From assembly GCA_029204225.1 (NCBI GenBank), contig CM055093.1, forward strand, positions 24,967,912 to 25,031,911: a stretch of DNA of 64,000 nucleotides, read 5' to 3'. The translations under genes were made by a program, and so were the position numbers. Shown here in pieces: positions 35,708 to 46,925 of this stretch. The notes below the pieces were generated by a model, which saw nothing but the letters and a program-made list of their open reading frames with translations, was not told where the DNA came from and made no database searches. The stretch comes from Diphasiastrum complanatum (lineage: Eukaryota > Streptophyta > Lycopodiopsida > Lycopodiales > Lycopodiaceae). Each line of letters starts with the position of its first letter. Positions within the stretch are counted from its first letter, which is position 1.

Positions 35708-37680
35708 TTTTGTTTCTTAAACCTTAAGTTTATCTTGTGAAAAAACTTCGCCATATACCTCACATGATTCAGAATAAATTTTGAGAAATCTGACATGATC
35801 AACTAACCCATTATACTTTGGTCCTTCTAGTAACAATTGGTGGAATGTCCATTGTGAATCAATTCGATCAGACAGTGAGATTGGATATAGAATTTTCAAT
35901 CAAATCCTATCTTAGATCATATCTATAAAACTTCTATCACTTGACAATAATTAGACTTTTGATTTTTTGAAAAAAGATCTGTGATCAAGCGATCGACACT
36001 TCTAAAATCAGGCTTTTCAGAATCAAATCAAAATGTAACAAAATGTCTCAAAAATTTGACAATGGCTAGATCTGGTAGATTAGAATCCAAAAATAGTACA
36101 GGCGAAGGATAACTCGACAAAGGTTCTTCACTGTTATTTTGGAAAAAAAATCACTGATCTAACTGTGTTTTGACAAATCTGATAAAAATAACCTTCGTCG
36201 ACTTTACAATGGATAAATTTGACATAGATAAAACTAAGGTAGAACTGGCGAAGGTCCTTTTTGACGAACAATAAGGTTTTTGTAGCTTGGCGAGGATAAA
36301 ATTAGACTTTTTGATTTATAAATGAATATAAAACTAAAATTGAAGCAATAGAAAAAATCAATGCAAATATAATGGTAATGTGTACACACAAAGAAGTGTT
36401 TTAATATACAATAAACATACATTAAAAAAGTTCTTTAGCCCAACAAAAATATAAAACATAAATGTAAAATCAAATGTTAATCTATAAAAGAATTACATGT
36501 ATGATTAAAAAATACAAATTTTCATCAAAATTAAAAATATTGCAATAGGAACAAAAGTTATACATATGACAAATCTAAACATATTAAAAGATATTCCAAA
36601 ATTAACATATAGTCACAAAAAAAAAAACATTTATATATAGTTAATAAATTGACACTTGAACATTTTGATTCAATTTGTTTGTTATAAAAATATTCTTCTA
36701 ATATATTTAATATTTTTATAGAAAAGACCAACCACGATACAAGGTTATTTCTATAGGCTCTACTTACATCACTGAGGTAAAATTATTATAAAAATATATA
36801 GATATAAATAGTAATTCATATCATTGTTTTAGTTTTAATTTACATTGAAATAATAAAAAATGAACAAATATATATATACTATTTTTGTTTTTAATTTCTA
36901 ATATCTGTTTTGCAATCACAAGGGTTTCAAAAATTTAAAAAAGAAATTATTTTGAATGAAAACAATATTTTCAATAACAAAACAAATATTGATGGTAAAC
37001 ATTTCCTTCAAATTATGTATATGGCTTTCGTAGCAACGAAGAATCAAATGATTTATCAATGAGCACAAATCAAAGTAAGAAAAATTTGAAAAAGATATAA
37101 GAACAATCCAATTGAAGGGAAAAAGTATCTAGAAATTATTTTACATAAAAACTAAAATTAAAATAAATAAATATCAAAATAGAATAATCAATAACAACAT
37201 TTTTTTTTTCAAATAATATATTGTCACAAGAGTTGTAAAGATCTTTCAAAAAAATTTGACACACAAATTTCAAAGACTATCAATACAAATAAAACATCAA
37301 TAAAATAATTGAAATCACACATAAATAATTCATATTACACAATACGAAGCTTATATTATGAATATAATATTTTGATACAAGATTGGAAAGGTCTGAAAAG
37401 ATTTGAATTGGAGTCAATATATAAATATATTACAAAGCGATTAGGAGATCTTCACAATCTGGAGAGCGAACAAATCACCACTGAATCAACAATGAAGTTC
37501 ATAAATCTAGAAAAAAAATCAACAAATAAAACTGTTACTAAAAAAAAAAACAAATTGTAGAAACAACAATAATTATTCACACATTATACAATCATTGAAT
37601 ACAAAGTATATTAGAATTGCGCTAATGTACATGAGATTGCTATAAAAAAATTTAGTTTTTAGTATACAAGCCTAAACGAA
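35708..37680. other. Extremely AT-rich spacer
   Basis: From about 36.2 to 37.7 kb the sequence is nearly all A and T with many homopolymer runs. No frame has recognisable motifs; the 83-codon plus-strand frame at 37,309-37,560 is Lys/Ile/Asn-rich, as expected by chance at this composition. Confidence 0.5.
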
Positions 37681-40000
37681 CAATTTAGAACTGGATGAGT
37701 GCTAGGCATCTTAGCAATTACACTACTGATTCGATTCAGCTGATTTGATTGATTAATATATCTAATCTGATGCTTGTCTGTGCATCATACTCTATATCTA
37801 CATACAACGCATTGTTACTCTATTGGTGCCAGCCTTTAAGCTAATCGTACACTGAAGTGGGCGTGAAGTCCCGTTCGATGGTAGTAACGATAATTTTTGA
37901 GTCGTAAAGTGTAGTTGTTGGGTTTGAACATCTTCTGAAGATTGTCAAGTCGATGGTGTCGATTATTGATTCTCATAAGATTGTCGAGTCGAGGGATTGT
38001 CGACTATCGAAGGATTGTCAACTATTGAAGGATTATCGACTACCGAATGGATTTGACTCTTGCAAGAAGTGGCTCTTTGGCATTTCTTTGACTTATTCAA
38101 TTGAATTTTTGTAGTGTCGCAAACATATCTCGAACTTGCATGTATTTATGTCGATTTTTCATCTATAGCAGGTTCCCGAGTAGATAACCATGTCTGGGAC
38201 TTTGTCATGGATATCTGAAAGGAATAGATGGTAATATATCCAAAGGCAACTAGATCGTATGAGGTGAAGTGGAATTAAAATTCAACATTTACTTGGCCCA
38301 CTTTCAGAATTTACTCCAAACGTTTCCAATTCTATACCACCTCATCCTCATTCGATTCAATATTTAGTTCAAGTCCATTTATTTCATGTTCAATAATTTC
38401 AAACACACTCCAACCAAACATATGTATAATTGGTCTTTGTCTTTTTGGTGCCATTTTGCTAACCTATCAAGTAAGTAATATATATGCTACAAAACATTAA
38501 AGTAAGCAATATATATGTTACAAAACATTAAATCGTAAAGATACTTTGCATCTTTCATAACACAAAGGCTTTTTAAAAATCATGACTTTCACCAAAGTCT
38601 AGATCATTAACTGAACTTTCTAACTTTGATGGTATGATGAATCATGATACTTGAAGGTTGATTGAAAGCTTGAGACTTCTATTATCTAGAATGATTTCCA
38701 GATTTTTGAAGCATGCAAGCACGTTGCATTTTTCAATCTTGGTATTTTGTTTCCTCACGCACTACAATCTGCACCTCCTTGCACCTCATTATATTCATGA
38801 TCAGTCGGGCCTCAGGTTCTTTCAACTTCCAGATTCTAGAAGGATGACTCCTAAATAAAAGAAGTCGAGGCTCACTTTAGAAGGATGAATCATGAATTGA
38901 TGAATGAACAAATTCTAGGCGATGGGCATCACTTCAAATTGTAGAAAGATGATAATTGAATCATAAATGAATGAAGTCCAACTTCCAAGCGTCACTCATG
39001 AGTCCTCATGAGCACAACCAAAACAAATTCAAGCCTCCATAGGCATCACTACTTAGTCCTCACGAGTCACTGATAGAATCAAAATAAAAGGCCACATATA
39101 GACATCTAAAGCTCCAAATGTTTGGAAATTGGAACCTACAAGTCAAGGGCCATGGCCCACGATGCATGCTAAATCTTCAAACAACACTTGCAGACTGCCA
39201 CTAGGAGTTAGGACACATTGGTCATGAGTTACAACTTCAAGGACAAGCTTTTCAAGTTTGAAGCTTGCAAATTGCAATTGCCAATGTTGAACTTGAAAGA
39301 GTCATATATTATACGATATATTCTTTAATTATCCTTTTGTATGAAGTTTAAAATAAACATTAAACTGTCACTTTGATAGTTCTATACAAAGTTCACACTT
39401 GAGTCTTGACGGCCCAACTCCCAGCATTTAAATCAGCCTTTGGAAGGGCATAACTACCGTCAAAGCTTAACACTGGGCCCAACATTACTTAAGGGTAGTT
39501 TCACTCTTCCATTTCAGAATATGCAAGTTAATCCCCAATTTGAAAGAAGGGGTCATTCCATGTGAAACACTCTTTCTTTTGGAGGCAATTGCATTTAATG
39601 CCTAAATTCAAATTATTTATTAGTTAGATTTGGCAGTTTTGTTTTTTTATTGAAAGGGAGGGACAGGGCCCACCAATGGCCATAGGGCCACTCAAGATGG
39701 CTCCGATAATACATGATATCTTGACTTTTTAATGCCGTGTAAGTGTAACTCCCAAAGTCCCAGTCCTTGTGAAATGGGGGGAAGTCACCATGACTTCCAT
39801 CAATAAAGATAAAATATTTAATTGAGGCCTTTTGCACTTACCCTCCCCATGTGAAAGCATTTTAAGAAGATCATCATGCTTGAAAACACCTGGCCTCCTA
39901 GTGCTCTCTTTGTGGTCCTTTTGGTACAAATATTGTAAAAAAATATTTGTAGACTAGGGTAGCAAAATATATGTAGCTTCTCTATACATTCATTCATGCA
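37681..40000. other. Spacer upstream of the galactosyltransferase gene
   Basis: No recognisable gene. Contains three 18-bp tandem units at 37,994-38,047 and repeated phrases such as 'gaatgaa' and 'ctcatgagt' at 38.8-39.1 kb. The promoter of the gene starting at 40,771 should lie in the right part, but no clear core element was found. Confidence 0.45.
37994..38047. repeat. Three 18-bp tandem units
   Basis: GGATTGTCGACTATCGAA followed by two variants with two to four changes each; degenerate further copies lie just upstream (about 37,950-37,993). Confidence 0.85.
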
Positions 40001-40770
40001 CTCTTTCTTGACCGACAGCGTTGTTGTTGTCGTTGTCGTCGTCTTCGTTGTTGTTGATCAGGTAGTTTCAAGCAAGAACGCATTCCTTCCATTCATTCTC
40101 CTTCGTTCTTCTGCGTCGCAGCTTGGAAATGATGGATTTGGATATGCTATTTGCCAAAGGACAGATTTCTGATGTCAGTTAGGCGATCTGGAGACTGGCA
40201 TGGCTTGGCTCATCTGACAGAAAAGCTGTTTTGTTGTGATGGCTGGGCATGGCTTGACGGATTTGAGCTGAATTTTGGAAGAGCTTGCTTGACTCTTCCG
40301 CTTTGCTGCTCCTCCTGCCGTCTGATTTCTTCTGGTGTTTCTTCTTTCTTGTCAACAAGCCTGCCGCATGATTGCATTGCCCAAGTGGAAGTCTTGAATC
40401 ATCTGTGTCGCGGCCTGGCAGCAATGCAGTATTCTTTTTGAATGGGGAAATAATGCTAGCTTCAGAGCAGGAAATTTATGCTCACGATCGTGTTCATGTG
40501 TCCAGCTCTGTGTACTCTGCTATTTCCAGACTCTTTTTGCATACAGTTAATTGGACAGAGTTAAGTTTGAATGTGCTGCAAGCTTGAATGTCTTCTATAT
40601 GGCCGAGTCTAGCTTTCCTATCTTTCCTTGTCTGGAGTTCGTCAGCCTTTGTCAGGAAAAACAGTCCCTGTTGCCTGCTTGGGATTATACTTATCCGTGT
40701 ATCGTTCTTCAGCTAGGGAATCTTCTGCACAGGAGGAAACGTAGCTCAGTTGTAGTTAAAGGGGTCAAAG
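40001..40770 (+). other. 5' leader region of the galactosyltransferase gene
   Basis: Base composition becomes richer in G and C, and pyrimidine- and GTT/GTC-rich tracts (about 40,018-40,058) appear, typical of a plant 5' UTR. Several short upstream ATG frames are present (for example at 40,551), which could dampen translation of the main frame. No intron signals were resolved. Confidence 0.4.
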
Positions 40771-41704
40771 ATGCGGAAATGGCAGCTAATTTTTTGGAAA
40801 GTGGGGCGCCTCAGATGGCTGATAATCATGCTGATTATGGCTCTCAGTTTTTGCCTCATTTCTATGACACTTGAAGCTCCAGGGCTCATCAATCCGGAGC
40901 TGCTCTTCTCTCGTCCTTTCGCCCACTTTCACTTTTTTGATGAAAAAGATAAGGATCAGAGGCTTGAGCAGCAGCAGATTCTGGATCGTAAGCTATGGAA
41001 TCAGAGGTGGAACTCGCAAGGGAAGGCTCAACTTTTAGCAAGACAAAGAACCAAGGAAGCAGCAGCTAGGAGCCAAAATATGAAGAGAAAGGCTTATCAG
41101 AGACCTCAATGGGAAGCTTGGATTGTCAATCACTCGAAAAAGAACTCCAGGGACTACAGAGAACTTGATGAACAGCCTCTAAAAAAGAAACCATTTCTGG
41201 AGTCGAAAGGTGCAATGTCAGAGCTGAAATTGTCTGCTCAAGAGGCATGGGTTGCTGGTCGAGAGGCTTGGACAGTGGTGGAAGGTGCATTTTCTCCAGG
41301 AAACGGCAGCTTCCCTCGCCAGAATCTAGACAAAACATTATCTTGCCCCATGGAAATTTCCATGACAGGAGAAGAATTAGCAAAGAAAGTTGGACGAATT
41401 ATTTTGCCATGTGGCCTGGCAAAAGGTTCCTCAATAACAGTGATGGCAGTGCCGCTAGCTGGAGATATTCAGGAGGTACCGGTGAATCAAACAGAAACAG
41501 GCTCATCCCAATTTATATTAGAGCTTCGAACATCGAACTTGGGAGATTCGGAAGATGCATCGCGCCTTCTGCATGTGAACCCAAGACTGAAAGGTGATTG
41601 GAGACGCAAGCCAGTGATCGAATACAACACCTGTTATCGCGGCCAGTGGGGACTCAGACAACGCTGTGCAGGGTGGAAAACACCCGATTATGATGATGGA
41701 ACCG
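40771..41704 (+). CDS. Hydroxyproline O-galactosyltransferase (GALT, GT31 with galectin domain), exon 1
   Basis: ATG at 40,771 begins MRKWQLIFWK; residues ~16-34 (WLIIMLIMALSFCLISMTL) form the single signal-anchor of a type II Golgi protein. A Lys/Arg/Gln-rich stem follows, then the start of the galectin-type lectin domain: PCGLAKGSSITVMAVPLAGDI, SQFILELRTSN and HVNPRLKGDWRRKPVIEYNTCYRGQWG. In this plant family the enzyme adds the first galactose to hydroxyproline of arabinogalactan proteins in the ER/Golgi, with a C-terminal GT31 domain not present in this exon. The exon ends GATGGAACCG|GTAACC at 41,704, leaving one base, which fits exon 2 at 51,644. The frame has no internal stop, so the gene looks intact. 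Confidence 0.85.
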
Positions 41705-42231
41705 GTAACCAATCTACTGTTTCATATAGAATGCCAAGATCAAGAAGCTCAGTAAATTTAAGCTACTACTTACCTTATGGTATACTTACTGTATAATTCT
41801 GGATAGAGGTTCCCAGAAAGTCTGTCCGACTGTAGGGTTGGTTCCTGTGAACCAAGAATAGAGTCCATTAATTTGGTATTATGGTTATATTTATTGGCAA
41901 ACAAACATCATTATCACTCGGTTACAGAAGGAAATGGTTAATTGTACATCTACAAGTGTAGTTGCAGCCATATGTGTATGGCGGAACCTATGCCAGCGTG
42001 TACACGGCATTTGATCATTCAGCATTAAAAACGAAATCGCCAGCATATGGCATCTGATCTTACGGTATACTAAAAATCTAAGATGTTGAAGCACTGTATG
42101 CTTGGTAGTTAGTTTGGTAGTTCATACAGTTGCAGTTGGAGCCTCTATCAGTGTAAAGGGATGCAACAGGCTGCCGCATAACTGGAAAGCACCTCCATAA
42201 GATTGATATAGATTACATGAATGTATGTCTG

Positions 42232-42235
<4 letters not shown>

Positions 42236-42297
<62 letters not shown>

Positions 42298-42309
42298 AGA
42301 AGAAGAAGC
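42236..42309. repeat. (GA)n then (GAA)n microsatellite
   Basis: About 29 GA units followed by several GAA units, in GALT intron 1. Confidence 0.95.
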
Positions 42310-42949
42310 AGAAGCTATATTGACGTCTTTTGAATGCCAAAAGGCATAGAAGATGAAAACAGTACATCTGAAGTGTGTGGTACAAATAGGGGAGCATCAT
42401 AACGTCTCCATGCAGTCATAAAGAAACACATGTTATGTAACGTTAGTGGTGAAGAAGGAAAACAGCCTCATAAATGTAGCTCAATTTGGTACAAACGTCT
42501 ACATATGTGCCCTCACCTACTTTAGATGATGTGGTAGGAAGAGCTAATGTAGTTGTAGGAGGGTGTACATTGTCCTTGGTCTCAATGTGTTGGAATAATT
42601 GTGTCCTCCGACTCAGAAGTTGCAGAAGTTGCTCGTGGTCTTTTCTAGGAGAAGAAGCTGTTGATCTGGGACCATAGACTACATGTCGATGATCTGACTC
42701 AGAACCCTAATTGTGCAACTGCATCGAAGATGTGAGTTCCAAAGAGTTTGTCATTTCGTGGCACCAAGACTCTATGAATATACACTATAAACTGGAGGAT
42801 GGCATCAGCTTGTCAGGGAGGGATTGCAAACTTGACAAGAATGATATGATGTGGAACTGAAGGCTTGGCCCGTATCATCCGTGAAAGCATAGTGATATGT
42901 AGTCGGGATATACTCGCCACTCAAAGGAAGTGAGGCATATGCACCATGA

Positions 42950-43320
42950 CTCCGTTGTGTATATCGAAGCTGCATGCCCCGTTATGTCAATAGGTCTTGT
43001 GAATAGAACACCAATATAAGTATAGGATCAAACCACCTCCAAAGGCTAACTGTCGAAAATGAGCTCCTATTGCTACATATAGGCCTTGAAAGTATTGAAG
43101 ACCATAACCTTGGTCTTCAAGATGTTCATCCTCAAACCCCATTTGGTACAACCACTTGGTACAACCACTCTGTAGTTGGTGAAACTAGAACCATGTACAT
43201 CATCATCGTATAGTAAGATAAAAAGTAATATGGCCTCAAGACTGCATCCCAAGCCACCATCGTGGCCAATAATCGAAAATCCATTCATTACTCCTAAAGC
43301 AACCCCATACTCTCTCATAG
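42950..43320 (-). pseudogene. LINE reverse transcriptase fragment
   Basis: Minus-strand peptides ILLFILLYDDDVHGSS (degenerate FADD-type active site), KWGLRMNILKTKVMVFN and, past stops, PLEVV.SYTYIGVLFTRP match the palm and thumb of plant LINE reverse transcriptases. The last piece resembles PLEIVASYTYLGVLFTGP in the LINE at 45.6 kb. Heavily decayed. Confidence 0.65.
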
Positions 43321-43351
43321 AGTGCCATCACAACTAACACCATGTTAGTAG

Positions 43352-43832
43352 TGTAGGAAATAGAAGCCTAAGGATCCAGGATCTTAACTATTCAATGACA
43401 CAAAGCATTCTCAAAAGAAAGAGAGAGATAAATGGTAACCCTCTTGTAGAAACTCGTGGACAGCCAAGGAGAATAGTCATGATGCTTACAAAAGTTGAAT
43501 ACAAAGGAGATGCACATCTACATAGTCTTCCAAAATAACTATCTAACTTCTCCCTTCATGACTATCCAACTTCTATGACTATACAACTTCATGACTATCT
43601 AACTTATATAAGTTACATAAAAAGAATAAGGTACCTCCAAATGGCAAGTTGGGGTACATATTGTCACAATTAGGCCTAGTGGACCCACGAGTCCCTATTA
43701 AGTTAAGAACATACTAACTTAGCTAACTCTAAGTTTAGTAGGCCTAATGGAGATACATAAACCATGGTTACACAAACCTTTTGGGTCAAAGTCACGTATG
43801 GTTTTCTAACCAATTCCACTTACATTCCGACA
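43352..43832 (-). repeat. Copia 3' LTR (481 bp)
   Basis: TGTAGGAAATAG at the left and TTCCGACA at the right, next to the minus-strand polypurine tract AAGGAGGG. Homologous to the LTR at 55,931-56,381 (shared 'gttacacaa..tc', 'ccttttgggtcaaagt', 'gacccacgagt'). Confidence 0.8.
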
Positions 43833-45554
43833 CCCTCCTTAAATGGATGTGCATGACATAACACGAAGTAACATCTCGAAAGAGAAAAATGCAATTTGTT
43901 GTCTGAACTTCATGTTGCCAAATAAACTTCGCACCGAGGTAGTCGAAATCTCATCCCCAATCATGTCCAACATATAAAAGGAAAAGAATGCGTAATAATG
44001 AAGCATCAAGTCGAAGGGTGAGGATTTGCATGCTCCATCCGAAGTAGGGAACGAACATAAACTCGACAATAGGTCGAAACATGGACTTGTAATCCATCAT
44101 AGGCTCCCACATCATTCGAAAAAACTTCTTACCATAAGGACAATAAAAAAGAGTACCAAAATCTTTTGGCATCACATCCTCCCAAACCTTACCATCAATG
44201 AGTTACTCACGTAGAATAGGCAATGTACCAACATCATGATGAATAGTAAGTGTAGAACCAAAAAAATCAGCAAGAGGTACTGATTTCAAAGAGGCATGTG
44301 CCTTCCCTTCGTAGTAAGACATTTCTTTGTTGTCCTGCAAAGTCTCCAGTAGCCGACAAGGAACTGTTATGGGCTGTTCAACACTCTGCTGCCCAAAGTG
44401 TTCCCAACATGGACCATGTTGTTCATAATCTTTTGCAGGTCGTTCCCGAAGCATAATGGACTGCTCATGATGTAAAATGGGCTGTAAATGACCAAAATAA
44501 GATGACTGAACCTGTTGTCCAATGTCTTCATCATAAAAATTTGGCAAACTATCAAGAGATGCATCAACGATGGCGTCATCAAAGTTGTGCCTCGAAGAGG
44601 CATGGGATGACATAGAAGATTCTTCAAGTAATGAAAAACTCTCTCCAAACAAATGCTCACTCTTAATACTTTGAACAAAAGTACTAATTGACACATGTTG
44701 ACTCCCTCCTCGATAAGTACAAAATGGTTCCAAAGAGTGCTTGAATTTTTCAGCGTTTGCTAAAACATCAAATTGAAAAGGTTTTGTGTGAAACTTTTCA
44801 CTAATGCATCCATCGCATGCATCCGGCGGCTTGAAAAAAGAAGATTGCTTCAACATCTGCTCAATGTATCGTTGTTGAGAGATGAAGATTCCATTCCCAT
44901 GTGGAAGATCAACTAGAACCCAAGTGTGATTCTTCATGAGTGAGTTATACTCCTCTTGCATCGCATCCTCCCAACATTTTACTCCTTTGGCTTGGTCATT
45001 AAAAACAGGTTCTATTGCACCATCCTCAATAGAAGTAAGAGCAAAATAAAAAAAATCAGCAAATTCTATTGATTTAGTAAAGGCACGAGTTTTCCCTTAA
45101 TAGAAATGATCCAATTTGCTGTCCTGCAAAGTCTGCAACACCCATTTAGGGACCGCTTTGGGCTGTCCAACAACCTTACCTTTGTCAACACTTTGTTGTC
45201 CAAAGTGTTCCGAACTTGGACCTTGCTGTCCAGAGTCATCAATAGGCTACTCTTCACCATAAATAGGTTCTAGTGGCACTTACCCTTCTTCTTGGAGCCT
45301 TGTCCTTGATCTTGAGCTTCCTTAGATTTTTGATCACCTTTGGAAGTGTTGGAAGAAATCTTCCCTTTCCACTTGCCTTTACTTTTGCTTTTTCCAAAGA
45401 AAGCTTGATCTTCTTGCTCACCAAAGTTGATCCTTGTTTGCTCCTCTTGAAGAAGTAAGCCAACAAGTTCGTCGAAGGAGATTTGTTGTCCCCTAAGTGA
45501 AATGCTCAATGATGACACAAATGGAAGGTAAGAGCTAGGAAGAGAGTTGAGGGT
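43833..45554 (-). pseudogene. Copia remnant with gag and a shortened, rearranged pol
   Basis: From the right: gag (NSLPSSYLPFVSSLSISLRG, DELVGLLLQEEQTRI) and a Lys-rich nucleocapsid start, then directly a pol linker (QQGPSSEHFGQQSV, TLQDSK, ADFF) and the RT start EEYNSLMKNHTWVLVDLPHG. This is fused in frame to GIFISQQRYIEQMLKQ, which normally lies nearly 200 residues downstream. After that the linker recurs (ISEKFHTKPF, WEHFGQQSVEQ, TLQDNK, ADFF). The RT palm and integrase are missing. The repeated linker implies a tandem or nested copy. The matching family member is at 55.9-58.1 kb. Confidence 0.72.
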
Positions 45555-45562
45555 AATAGGTA

Positions 45563-46602
45563 CAAACACGGTGTTCTACTATGATGGGCAGCCACTGGAG
45601 ATAGTAGCCTCTTATACATACCTGGGTGTCCTTTTTACTGGTCCATTGCTCACTTTTAGACCAGCTGCACTGTCTAGGCTCCGCAAGGGGCACTCTGCTC
45701 TTGTCCAGATGGAGAGGTTTTCCTCTATTTACTATGTACATGATCCTGATACGCGCCGTCGCCTTTTTTCTGCCACTGTCTCTCCGGTTGCTCTATATTC
45801 AGCAGATACATGATGTCCTGGCTTATCCAGAGATACTTGGAGTGAAATCTAACGTCTGCAGATCCTTATGCTTAGTTGGATGATCCGTGCGAAGCAGTCA
45901 GCTCCTCATGATATCATATTGGCGGAGTTTGCCTCTCCACCATTGCTTGTTGAGGCTATATTTCGGATTATCACATTCATTCATAGACGCTCGGAGCTTG
46001 ATTCATGCAGATACCTGGCTGCAAATTTCACATCCTCTAACACTCTGGCTAGTCAGCAGGCTAAATCCTCATGGTTTCAGTGTGTTTCTGACCTTTTGAG
46101 TATGTGGGGTTTATCTATATCTGATCTCCCGAATGGGACACACGAATTTATCCACTAGCAGATTTACATGCACAGTGTGGTCTTACCCGGATCCATCACG
46201 GGTCAAGCTTCATTTTTATCACACTCATCTTCTACAGCTTGATGTTTCCGGGCTTCCCATTCGGTTGGGTTATTTGTCTCAGACGTTATCTTTCAGCCTA
46301 CGCTATCGTCTCGGTCAGCTTAGGGTCTCTTCTCACCAGCTTGCTATTGAGATAGGCAGATACATAGACAGACCTCGACCGCTACGGATTTGTCAATGCT
46401 GCTCTTTACAGGAGATTGAGGAGGAGTTCCACTTCATTTTCCTATGTCCGACCTATTATGAGATCAGAGGTAGATACCATTGCTTATATAGCGTACGGAT
46501 CTAGCCCCCAAGCTATGGATCAATCACAGTCATGGAAAGAGGAATCACACTTGCAGCATGTAGCTACTAATCACAGAATCAAGCATTCACTAGTGAGAGC
46601 CC
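45563..46602 (+). pseudogene. 5'-truncated LINE, C-terminal part of the ORF2 protein
   Basis: Plus-strand frames: FYYDGQPLEIVASYTYLGV, RLFSATVSPVALYSA, then LSWMIRAKQ, LRYRLGQLRVSSHQLAIEIGR and CQCCSLQEIEEEFHFIFLCP. The last is the Cys/His knuckle found at the C-terminus of plant LINE proteins. Frameshifts lie near 45,810 and 46,160. The unit is bordered by AATAGGTA at 45,555-45,562 and again at 46,603-46,610, compatible with a target duplication. It cuts into copia gag at its left end. Confidence 0.72.
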
Positions 46603-46925
46603 AATAGGTATACTTATACCCTCCAAGGCCCATGCACCACTAGTAGTGCGCTGTGACACCTCAATGGACACCTCTGCAGCCTATTTGGGCCACGTCATCC
46701 AGTTCCCTAATGACTCGCTAAAAGACCCATACCATATCCACCACCATGTGTTTAGGCCTGCAACCATTAATTATGACCATGTATACATAAGGGCCCCAAT
46801 TCCCTTATAGTCACAATTAGCTTACGGGTTGTTGGTCTATTGATCCCTAGCGTGGGCACGCTACCCAAGACCAATCATGGGCATGACAAATACTGTGTAC
46901 TATCTACTAGTAACTAAACTACACT

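Noticed and set aside
37309-37560. 83-codon Lys/Asn/Ile-rich frame
   Set aside because: Expected from base composition in the AT island; no start context or motif.
40151-40874. Several plus-strand frames upstream of the galactosyltransferase start
   Set aside because: Short, overlapping, no motifs; treated as upstream frames in the 5' leader.
41126-41383. Minus-strand frame inside GALT exon 1
   Set aside because: Shadow of the real plus-strand coding sequence.
42122-42400. Minus-strand frame with alternating Leu/Ser
   Set aside because: Translation of the GA repeat.
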